From assembly GCA_034440515.1 (NCBI GenBank), contig JAWXCF010000055.1, forward strand, positions 1 to 9,435: DNA of 9,435 nucleotides, read 5' to 3'. The notes beneath the pieces were generated by a model that saw only the letters and a program-made list of their open reading frames with translations, did not search any database and was not told where the DNA came from. The translations under genes and the position numbers were made by a program. Position 1 is the stretch's first letter, and every line of letters starts with the position of its first letter. This document shows, in pieces, positions 1 through 8,200 of this stretch. The stretch is from JAWXCF01 sp034440515. Its GTDB lineage: Bacteria; Bacteroidota; Bacteroidia; CAILMK01.

Positions 1-1499
1 GCCTTGGGTACAAATAGTTTCAAATCATTGCCCCTACTTAATGGGTTTGGGTAGATCGTTAGATCAGTCAATGCGATACTTGTATTGGTACAAGCATTTA
101 ATGCAGGCGTACCCAATAGGGTATTAATTGATAGGCTAGCTTGTAGTAAACCTTTACTAGATACTCTTAGGTTTGGGTTAATGTCTACATTCACGCCTTT
201 TAGCATTGCATCTTTAATAAGTAATCCAGTCGCAGCAGGGTTGTCTTTGTATAATTCTGATAGTTTGCCACACGTCACCCCGTACATTAGGGCTATGACA
301 CCAGCCACGTGGGGCGCTGCAAAGCTGGTACCTATATCTGCTACATATACATCATTTTCTGCAGCAGCCAATATCCTAAAACCAGGGGCTGCTATGTCAA
401 CATCTCTATCGCCATAGGCAGCCTGTATATCTAGTTTACCCATACTGTCCACATTGGTGGTGACTATGGTATAGGTACTTGGGCAATTGCTGGGTATATC
501 GCCAATTATATCTACGTTGGTATTTGCATTAGCAGTGGATACCGCACTTAGCACACCTACTTTTCCCATTTCATCGTACATCATACACCATATTGGGTAG
601 TCTTGCGCCAAGCCATTATCTATACCGAAACTGCTATTTTCTACCACTATAAATGCACCCTTAGCTCCATTGGATTGGTTGTATAGTCTGCGCATCTCTG
701 CAATGTAGCCATAGGCTTCTATCACCTGACTTTCAAGGGCATCGTCAATTTGTAAGGGCAGTATTTTAGCCCTATAGGCCACACCTGCAGTGCCTGTTTT
801 ATTGTTGGTTTTTGCCGCAGCTATGCCCGCTACTTGTGTACCGTGATCATCGTAAGTGATTTGCCCATTAGCATTTAAGAAACTAAAACCTGTATAGTCA
901 TCTATGTAGCCATTAGCATCATCGTCCTTACCGTTATTGGGTATTTCTCCGTAATTATGATAATAATCTAACTCTGTAACCCCCAGGCCGAACCCGCCAT
1001 CTACTACAGCTATCACTATGGTATCGCCACTACTGGTCACTCCTCCTTTAGACAATACCCAAGCAGAATCGACATCGATACTGTACTTGTAGTTTTGATC
1101 AACATAGGGATTGTGTAAATTAATTTGTCGCTTATATAGGGAATCATTTGGAGTAATGCCCCGAAATGAAAAGGGTCTGTTCCACTGCGCCGTAGCTACT
1201 ATAGAATTTTGATTAAATTGTTTAATCCAAGTTGCACTGTCCTCTGATATATTATAGTCTAATCTATAAATATTTAGATTTTTATTTAAAATTTTAATTA
1301 ATAGTGGACTTTTATACGGATTTAGATTAAGTCTATCCGTTGTAAGCAGCGTATTAATATCAAAACTAGGTTGAAACTGTACTATAGTTGAAACTCTATT
1401 GGTCTGGGCAATTGCCTGAAAACTAAAGACATTAAAGATGAAAAAGGCTAAGCAGTTGCAAATACCTTGAGGCACCCATTTAAACCACACCCAAATCAT
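1..1499 (-). CDS. Secreted S8 (subtilisin-family) serine protease with T9SS sorting domain, 3' end cut by window
   Basis: I translated 499 codons from the ATG at 1499; the frame stays open to the window edge, so the C-terminus is missing. Residues 1-31 form a signal peptide with a likely cut after AIA. Residues about 33-145 look like a pro-region. The S8 catalytic domain follows: Asp167 in IAVVDGG, His219 in DDHGTQVAG, oxyanion Asn288 in VENSSFG and nucleophile Ser392 in GTSFAAPHVAG. An acidic loop at 191-201 (KDDDANGYIDD), typical of bacterial subtilases, probably binds calcium. From about residue 478 a T9SS type A sorting domain begins (IYPNP at 482-486). The enzyme should therefore be a proteolytically active peptidase exported across the outer membrane and then anchored or released. 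The start overlaps the preceding gene's stop as ATGA and is preceded by A-rich sequence, which favours this ATG over in-frame GTG codons 4 and 9. The specific substrate cannot be told. Family assignment is very secure. Confidence 0.95.
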   Translation of the reverse strand, partial: MIWVWFKWVPQGICNCLAFFIFNVFSFQAIAQTNRVSTIVQFQPSFDINTLLTTDRLNLNPYKSPLLIKILNKNLNIYRLDYNISEDSATWIKQFNQNSIVATAQWNRPFSFRGITPNDSLYKRQINLHNPYVDQNYKYSIDVDSAWVLSKGGVTSSGDTIVIAVVDGGFGLGVTELDYYHNYGEIPNNGKDDDANGYIDDYTGFSFLNANGQITYDDHGTQVAGIAAAKTNNKTGTAGVAYRAKILPLQIDDALESQVIEAYGYIAEMRRLYNQSNGAKGAFIVVENSSFGIDNGLAQDYPIWCMMYDEMGKVGVLSAVSTANANTNVDIIGDIPSNCPSTYTIVTTNVDSMGKLDIQAAYGDRDVDIAAPGFRILAAAENDVYVADIGTSFAAPHVAGVIALMYGVTCGKLSELYKDNPAATGLLIKDAMLKGVNVDINPNLRVSSKGLLQASLSINTLLGTPALNACTNTSIALTDLTIYPNPLSRGNDLKLFVPK

Positions 1500-1510
1500 T
1501 TTTTTATAAT
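1485..1510 (-). promoter_or_regulatory. ATGA stop-start overlap with A-rich initiation region
   Basis: On the minus strand the fusion enzyme's TGA (1498-1496) shares bases with the protease's ATG (1499-1497), giving ATGA. Just before it lies a run of A residues (1500-1506) and no Shine-Dalgarno-like sequence, as is usual in Bacteroidetes. This arrangement implies one mRNA and probably translational coupling by ribosome termination and re-initiation. The overlap is seen directly; coupling is inferred. Confidence 0.75.
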
Positions 1511-4468
1511 GCTTTTGTAAATGATATCGTGAATTTCAGTACGAGTATTCATTTTCGCCAATATATTATCTTCTGCGCTAGGGTACACCCTGTTACTTAG
1601 AAACACATATACTAGGTCATTTGCAGGGTCAACCCACACACAAGTACCTGTAAAGCCAGTATGCCCGTAGGTTTTAATACTTGCCAATTTACCGGCTGGG
1701 CTTGCTTCTCCCTTTACGGTTGGTGGTTTATCCCAACCCAATCCTCTTCTATTTTTGTTGTATTGTTTCGCTGTAAATAGTTGTACTGTAGTTGTATCTA
1801 AATATTTAGTAACACCGTATTTACCACCATTTAGCAGCATTTGCATTAGAATGGCTAAGTCGTTGGCATTGCTAAATACACCTGCGTGACCTGCTACGCC
1901 GCCCAGCATTGCTGCAGTCGGATCGTGTACATAACCTTGTATTAGTTTATATCTAAAGTAGCTATCATTCTCTGTTGGGCAAATGTCTTTAGGTTGAAAC
2001 CTTGTTAATGGTAAATACCCAAGTGAGGCAAGGCCTAATGGCTTATAATATAGACTGTCTGCTAATTGATTTAAGGTTTTCCCTGTTATGCGCTCTATTA
2101 CCCGCTGCATATATAGCATACTTAGGTCGCTATATTTATAGCTACCCCTATTTTTCAATACAGATTTATCCATTATTTTATAAATGGTATCCTTGTAATA
2201 GTTGTCTAGATATAAATTGTCAGTTACTTGCAGGCTAAACCTGTCATTTTTCTCAAAACAATATAGATTTTTAGATGGGCAGTGATTAGAATCTAATGTA
2301 TTTTTATAAAATGGAATATAATCGACCAGTCCAGCCTGGTGCGTCATCAGTTCCTTTATCTGTATTTTGGCTTTGTTGGTGCCTTTTAGTTCAGGCAGGT
2401 ATTGCTCTAGTGTAGCAAATATGTTAAGCTTACCTTTCTCATATAGCTTCATAGCTATTAGCGTGGTAGATGCAACCTTGGTAATGCTGGCAATGTCATA
2501 TAAGTCGCTATTTTTTACCTTGTCCAGTTTAGAATAGGTTTGATAGCCAAAACTTTTTTGATAGACAATTTTCCCTTTGTGGGCAACCACAATTTGGCAA
2601 CCTGGTATTGCCTTAGCATTTATAGCTTCATTTACCAGCTTAGTTATGCCTGCTAGTACCTTGCTGTCCATACCAGTAGCCTCTGGCTCTACATAGGGCA
2701 TTCTTATAGCAGGTTCATTTACATAGCCAACCCCGATGTTCAGTTCTATGCCTGCAGTTACCGGTAGCTTTGCGGCACTAGGTATTCCCCCATATATCAT
2801 TTGAGCAGCGGCCTGCTGAAAACTGTATTCATCTTGATAACCACAAATTAGGGCGTCTGCCCCCCTTAGACTATCTGACAAATACGGACTTCCAAAATTG
2901 GCGACAATGGTTTGCTTCCTTTTGCTTATCTGCTTGATGCAATTTAGGGTATTAATTCCCATACCATAGTTGTAGGTATTCTTATTGCTAAGTCTGTGAA
3001 GGCTAATGATGACCACATCGTAATACTTTAAAGTATCCAGTAGTTTTTTGTATTCAGCATCAGTAGAATACATATTCATCATAAAGAAGTCGTGACGATT
3101 GTAATTCCGCAACATTTTTTGGAATGGTTGCTCCAATTTGGTACCAAATGCTACTGCTGCCACCTTAATGTTATCCAGACTTTTTAGGGGTAATAACTTG
3201 CGTTCATTAAGCACAATGGTAACAGCTTTGTCTGCTACTTCTTGCTTTAGCAACATATCAGGTACGTTGTTTAGATCTTCAGTTATGTTGTTTAGGTCAA
3301 TCTGTTGACAACCCCAAGCTCCTGTCCATTTTTTAGCTTGTACTATTCTCCTAACTCTTTCGTCAAGGAATTCCATACTTAAACACCCAGATTCTATGGC
3401 TTGTTTTATTCTTTTTATACCAGTCGGTACATTGTCGCTACATAGCAATATGTCGTTACCTGCCTGCAATGCCAATAATTCTAATTCACCCGGTGGGAAA
3501 TACTTTGCTACGCCTTGCATATTTAGTGCATCGGTAATAGCCAGACCTCTAAATGACATCTTATCTCTTAGCAATAGAGAAGTCATATACGGACTTAGGC
3601 TGGCGCCGACGTGGCTACTGGTATCATATGCTGGTACGTTTAGGTGGGCGGTCATTACACTGCCTATTCCCCTGTTAAACAAGTATTTAAATGGATATAA
3701 TTCTAAAGTATCTAGTTCAGATTTGGACCACTTTAATGTAGGCAGCTCAAAATGACTGTCAACAAAGGTATTGCCGTGACCTGGAAAGTGTTTTGCACAG
3801 GCCAAAACGTGAACGTCTTGCATACCAGCAGCATACATATAGGACTTATGTGCAACAGCATATTTATTCTCACCGTAAGACCTTAAATTGATAACAGGAT
3901 TCTTAGGGTTATTATTAATATCAGCTACTGGGGCAAAATTGATGTGAATGCCCATTCGTTTGCATTGCAAGGCAATAGCCTGCCCCACATAGTATGCCAT
4001 ACTGTCGTCACGTATGGCGCCTATTGGCATTTGATACCCAAAGTTTATAGTACTGTCTAGTCGCATTGCTAGGCCCCATTCTGCATCTATACTTATCAGT
4101 AGGGGATAGTTGGTTAGGTTCTGCAATTGGTTGGTCATTTGCGCAGTTTTATAGGGAGTGCCTTTAAACCAAATGATGCCTCCAACGTGATATTTGGTAA
4201 CGAGCTTTTTCAACTCGTCCATATTTATTTTATCCTTTGTACCATAACCCGATACCATAAATAGCTGACCAATCTTTTCATCTAGGCTCATATTGCTTAC
4301 TATGCTATCTGCCCATTTATCTACAACAGGATATATTTCATTTATTTTCTTAGGTTTTGTTGCCGGATTTTGCGCATTTGCCACATTGCACAGCATAAGT
4401 AACCATATACCCAGACAGGTAGCCCATAACTTAGGCAATTTATAATAGGGTATAATGAAGCGCGTCAC
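1496..4468 (-). CDS. Periplasmic GH3 beta-N-acetylglucosaminidase (NagZ-type) fused to class C beta-lactamase/AmiE-like serine hydrolase
   Basis: This is a 990-residue two-enzyme protein. Residues 1-32 are a signal peptide ending ANA, so it is exported. Residues about 45-390 are the GH3 catalytic barrel: KHFPGHG at 226-232 with D237-S238-H239 is the NagZ-type acid/base loop, and Asp313 in ITDALNM is the expected nucleophile. Residues about 405-575 resemble the GH3 C-terminal domain, ending with GGIPSAAKLPVT. Residues about 598-990 are a serine hydrolase of the beta-lactamase/class C PBP type, with SITK at 661-664, YSD at 779-781 and HTG at 936-938, plus GGVAGHAGVFS near 856-866. All expected catalytic residues are present in both halves. 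From family knowledge, NagZ removes GlcNAc from muropeptides; in Bacillus the adjacent AmiE then removes the peptide. I infer that this fusion does both in the periplasm. It has no T9SS domain. The start is GTG, with an in-frame TAG two codons upstream, so no earlier start is possible. It is probably co-transcribed with the downstream protease. Confidence 0.93.
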   Translation of the reverse strand: MTRFIIPYYKLPKLWATCLGIWLLMLCNVANAQNPATKPKKINEIYPVVDKWADSIVSNMSLDEKIGQLFMVSGYGTKDKINMDELKKLVTKYHVGGIIWFKGTPYKTAQMTNQLQNLTNYPLLISIDAEWGLAMRLDSTINFGYQMPIGAIRDDSMAYYVGQAIALQCKRMGIHINFAPVADINNNPKNPVINLRSYGENKYAVAHKSYMYAAGMQDVHVLACAKHFPGHGNTFVDSHFELPTLKWSKSELDTLELYPFKYLFNRGIGSVMTAHLNVPAYDTSSHVGASLSPYMTSLLLRDKMSFRGLAITDALNMQGVAKYFPPGELELLALQAGNDILLCSDNVPTGIKRIKQAIESGCLSMEFLDERVRRIVQAKKWTGAWGCQQIDLNNITEDLNNVPDMLLKQEVADKAVTIVLNERKLLPLKSLDNIKVAAVAFGTKLEQPFQKMLRNYNRHDFFMMNMYSTDAEYKKLLDTLKYYDVVIISLHRLSNKNTYNYGMGINTLNCIKQISKRKQTIVANFGSPYLSDSLRGADALICGYQDEYSFQQAAAQMIYGGIPSAAKLPVTAGIELNIGVGYVNEPAIRMPYVEPEATGMDSKVLAGITKLVNEAINAKAIPGCQIVVAHKGKIVYQKSFGYQTYSKLDKVKNSDLYDIASITKVASTTLIAMKLYEKGKLNIFATLEQYLPELKGTNKAKIQIKELMTHQAGLVDYIPFYKNTLDSNHCPSKNLYCFEKNDRFSLQVTDNLYLDNYYKDTIYKIMDKSVLKNRGSYKYSDLSMLYMQRVIERITGKTLNQLADSLYYKPLGLASLGYLPLTRFQPKDICPTENDSYFRYKLIQGYVHDPTAAMLGGVAGHAGVFSNANDLAILMQMLLNGGKYGVTKYLDTTTVQLFTAKQYNKNRRGLGWDKPPTVKGEASPAGKLASIKTYGHTGFTGTCVWVDPANDLVYVFLSNRVYPSAEDNILAKMNTRTEIHDIIYKSIIKK

Positions 4469-4743
4469 TTGCTAGCAGTAGTTATATCTGAACAGACAAT
4501 CAGCCCAGATATTATTAAGCATATCTAAGGCAGTAATCATTCCAATTTACAATGAAGGTGCAAAATTAATCAATATAGGCTAATGGAGGGGAAATTGGTA
4601 TTAGTTATTTAACTGCGATAGTATTTCTATTAATAGTATTATATCATTTTTTTATTTTAAATTTTGAATAGTATTATTTCCTCTATTAAAGTAGAGATGC
4701 GTTTATTGTTGCTTTTTTACGTACTAGACTTTAGTATTCCTTA
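4469..4743. other. AT-rich intergenic stretch
   Basis: This stretch of about 275 bases separates the remnant gene from the GH3 fusion gene. Apart from the candidate -7 box, it holds three copies of the octamer ATAGTATT (4618-4625, 4633-4640, 4668-4675) and a weak 5-bp hairpin at 4681-4696. I see no coding frame, RNA gene or convincing terminator. Confidence 0.6.
4561..4568 (-). promoter_or_regulatory. Candidate Bacteroidetes -7 promoter box for the GH3 fusion gene
   Basis: The minus strand reads TAATTTTG followed by CACC, matching the Bacteroidetes -7 consensus TAnnTTTG. It lies about 92 bases before the GTG start, which would give a leader of roughly 85 bases. No TTG is seen at the expected -33 distance, so the match rests on the -7 box alone. 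It is nevertheless the best candidate in the gap before this two-gene unit. Confidence 0.45.
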
Positions 4744-5064
4744 TTATTCAAATATCATTGTATTACCTTTTTCCATATATGACCCGCTGCATAAGTCTTG
4801 TATTTCTTTTACTCTAAATTGATGAGTGAAATTTTCTCTTGGACAACGATTTTTACTGCCTAGGCAAACCCAAGCTTCTATTTTATGTGTATTTAAATTT
4901 ACACCTATTTCTAAAAAATGCTTAATGATATCATACAATTGATCAAATCCTTCTTTTCTTCTATGTGCTTTGTTGCCAAAACAAGCTTTTTTAATATCAA
5001 CGAAACATATTTTTAAATCATCGAAAACTGCAAAGTCGCATTTTTTGTATTCTATTATTCTAAA
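4744..5064 (-). pseudogene. Remnant of a small PD-(D/E)XK nuclease-fold-like protein, N-terminus missing
   Basis: The minus frame is open for 106 codons from the TGA at 5067-5065 to the TAA at 4746-4744. Its residues look like real protein: KKCDFAVFDDLKICFVDIKK (residues 7-26), then a helix with FDQLYDIIKHF, and a Cys-containing tail with QFRVKEIQDLCSGS and EKGNTMIF. The spacing Asp10 ... Asp23-x-Lys25 ... Gln42 is like the core of PD-(D/E)XK nuclease-fold proteins; this is a resemblance, not a proven match. No ATG, GTG or TTG occurs before TTG codon 43 (4938), which lies after the candidate core. All three frames just upstream hit stops, so a single frameshift does not restore a start. I therefore read it as an N-terminally decayed gene. 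Alternatives are a functional short product from the TTG, or a rare start codon such as ATT/ATA. It has no clear functional tie to its neighbours. Confidence 0.45.
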
Positions 5065-5249
5065 TCAAGCAATTAATATCTTATTTATAAATTGAATGAT
5101 TATTACATTAAAGCATTCTGGTTCATATACCTAGATTGAATTTTATTGATTCAAAAAAAAATATTTTAGAAATTTATTCTTGTTTATGTGTAGTTATTTT
5201 GAAACTTGACAATAATACCCAATTCCCGTATAAACCCTCACTTCCCTCT
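5065..5249. other. AT-rich intergenic stretch with A9/T9 run
   Basis: About 185 bases lie between the large secreted protein's stop and the remnant gene. It contains a run of nine A residues on the plus strand (5153-5161) beside a TTGAAT/ATTCAA inverted repeat (about 5137-5155). In the transcribed (minus) direction the T run comes before the hairpin, so it does not form a standard intrinsic terminator. No coding frame is visible; it may include the eroded N-terminal part of the remnant gene. Confidence 0.5.
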
Positions 5250-8200
5250 CTACTGCTTTATAATTTGCATTCGGGTCATACCCAATTCACTTAGGCATTC
5301 AACTATGTAGTTACCAGCAGGTAGGTCATCGGTTATCCATTTTATGTGGTGGGTACCGGCTGATAGTTGACTGTAGGTTATGGTTCTTAGCTTATGACCA
5401 TTTGTATTATAAAGACTTACGGCTATACTGGCTGATTTATCTAAATCTATATTGATATTAACAAACTTGTCAAAGGGTACAGGGTTAACCGTTAGTTTTA
5501 AGTGCTCAGACTTCTGATTTCTAATAGCTACTAGCGATGCCTTTATGTTAGAACTATCAACTGCAGCGCAACCTAGGCTGTATATGGCACTTACTTTAAC
5601 CTTATATATCCCCTCAAAGGCATAGGTGTGTACCACAGATTTACCTGTATCTATGTAGCCATCACCGAATGTCCAAGTGTAGGTCACATTTGTCTTAGGC
5701 GAAGCTATTGAAAAATTGAAGTTAAGTTTATTTGCTTTAGCTATAAAGCTCGGCTTAAATGCTTCTTGCACTTGTACAAATACACTATCTGAACTAATGC
5801 AGTTACTACCAGTTGAGGTTACTTGAAGTACGTACCACTCTGATAGTTGTGGTTGAACTATCGGATTAGCAACTGTACTGTTATAACCAGATTGCTTACC
5901 AACCCAATTGTAGGTCAATCCATTTAGTGCGCTGGTACCTATTTGCACAAAGTCTCCTTTGCATATATTTTTTGCTGTACCTACGGTTATTGCAGGTAAT
6001 TTATTTACCAAAACTGTTGTACTGTCTATACGCACACAACCCGTTATTGTGTTGGTTTCTATTAGTATATATTTAGTAGTAACGGATGGGGAAACACTTG
6101 GATTGGAATTGTTTGCTGTAAAGCCAGCAGGCTTACTTGTCCAAGTATAGGTATGGTTAGCCCGACTTATACCCCCAATAGCAAGACTCTCTCCACTACA
6201 AATAAAGGTATTGGGTATATTAGTTTTAATTGGCAAATTGGTCACAATTATAGTAAAGCTGTCATAGCTGCTGCAACTGTTTAAACTATCAGTAACTTGA
6301 AGCCTATAAGTAGTGGTAGTTTGTGGTGATACGCTGGTCGCATTCTCTAAAATTGGAGATCCTTGAAAGATTCTATACCAAGTATACGTGAATTTAGCTG
6401 GTGCTTTTCTATTCAGAGTAAATGATTTACCTATACAAATTTGAACGTCTGCTCCAGCATCTGATAGGGGACTTTTTAATACGTTCACGGTTACACTATC
6501 CAGCCAAGTACATTTTTTAGCCGAATCTTTAATTTCCACATAGTATTTTGTAGTAATTATTGGTTTTACTGTAATTAACGCAACGTTACCTAGATTTCCT
6601 TGACTAGGTAAAAACCACCTATATGAATAAGCAAGGCTGGCATTATAGCCAATACTTATGCTTTGACCACTGCAAATGGTCACATTATTCATAGTAGCAG
6701 GTCTAATAGGCAAACTACGGGTATTAATTAGTAGACTTAGTTTCTGTTCACAAGCGTTTTTTTTATCCTTTATGCTTAAGAAATATCTTACAACCCCCCC
6801 AGCCTTAATTGTTATATAACTGGTAGTATCATTTCTATTACCAGGTGCAGAACTCCAACTATATTTGTAACTAGGATTATTAGGTACTCCTAATGTCATA
6901 TTGGTACCACTACACACCAGAGTGTCTTTAAATTCTGCATAATCCGGTGAGCTAAACGCTGTGAAATAGATACTTGCTGTGTCATTATACCAGGCGGTAT
7001 CTCTTACACCATTTGGAAAATCAGTATATATTGTAAGTAGGTGATAACCGGACTTTATAGTTTTTACACCTAGAGAGATTAATAATACAGAGTCTGCACT
7101 TAGTTTACCTCTCCAAATGTATTTATCTGGACTACCACCGTCCAATACGGTGTAAATATTCACACTATCTAATTGCTTGAACGCATAATTCTTTAGATTT
7201 ACTGTAATGGCTTGTTTGCCACTACAGTCTAACTGTTCGGGGTTTACTATGTTTAAAATACCTGCATCATTCGCCCTTGGCGATCTAAATCTAGCATAAA
7301 TAGCATCATAAACTCCAGTGCTATTTGGGGAACTTTGATATACCTTACCTGAATATAAGCTAGTGCTAGAGCTTTGCCCAGCTATGACTACGTTTTCAAA
7401 TACATCTATGGTCATAGTATTTACCAAATCACTTCCCAATCCACCCCAATAGCTTTCATTTATCACTTGACCACCACTATCTAGTTGGGTTAACAAAGCA
7501 TCAGTTTGACCTCCGAATATGCTTTGCCAAGCATTTTTAGTGGTCATACTAGAAGAGTTGGTGTTTGCAACAACCCATAGGCTATTCTGATGAATCATAT
7601 TTCTAATGCCGACACCACTTTCTATATCGCTGCCGCCAATATAGTTGGACCAATAAGCGTACTTGGCGTTTGCACTAAATTTAGTAACCAATAGATCCTT
7701 GCTACCTTTATTCTTACTTCCATTACTACTTAATGAGTCACTGAAGGTATTTATTAATGTAAGTATATTCCCTTGTAAGTCAACAGAAACGCCAACGGCT
7801 TCGTCATCTGAAGTTCCGCCTATGTAGGTTGACCAATTCCAGTCGGCACTTAGACTAAATGACGCCAAAACAACTTCTGTCTTTCCCTTTCCTTTAGCCT
7901 TTCTTACAGTACCTTTATATAAACTATCAGAAAAGCCAGTGTTAAGTATTGCAAAAATTTGGTTTGACTTCCCAAAACACATATCTACTATAAAATCATA
8001 ACTACCTGTACCAAAATAAGTACCGAGCACTCTACGTCCAGATAAATCGAATTTGGCTAAAAATCCATCAAAATCACTTTTTTTATTGGGCTGTACGCTA
8101 CCTGTAGTTGCAATGCCACTGGTGCTCCTAGTTCCACCGCATATCCATACATAGCCTGCAGTATCATACAATATTTTAGAAATTCTGTCAGCCGACAAAC

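Noticed and set aside
85..417. Open frame of 110 codons on the plus strand
   Set aside because: It lies opposite the catalytic Ser/T9SS end of the subtilase, which has clear family motifs; the plus-strand product has no recognisable features.
2002..2238. Open frame of 78 codons on the plus strand
   Set aside because: It is antisense to the YSD region of the serine hydrolase domain and is explained as a chance frame.
3396..3755. Open frame of 119 codons on the plus strand
   Set aside because: It is antisense to the GH3 catalytic domain, including the ITDALNM nucleophile region, and resembles no protein family.
4373..4396. Lipoprotein signal (Cys27 after LML) in the GH3 fusion enzyme
   Set aside because: The residue before Cys is Leu, not a small residue as a lipobox needs, and a good signal peptidase I site (ANA) follows at 30-32.
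4681..4696. Small hairpin CTCTA/TAGAG as a terminator
   Set aside because: The stem is only 5 bp with few G-C pairs, and no T tract follows directly on the transcribed strand.
5137..5161. Inverted repeat plus A9/T9 run as an intrinsic terminator of the large secreted gene
   Set aside because: In the direction of transcription the T run precedes the stem, and the stem is entirely AT-rich with one G-C pair per arm.
5959..6150. Open frame of 63 codons on the plus strand
   Set aside because: It is antisense to the Ig-like repeats of the large secreted protein; no start signal or domain supports it.
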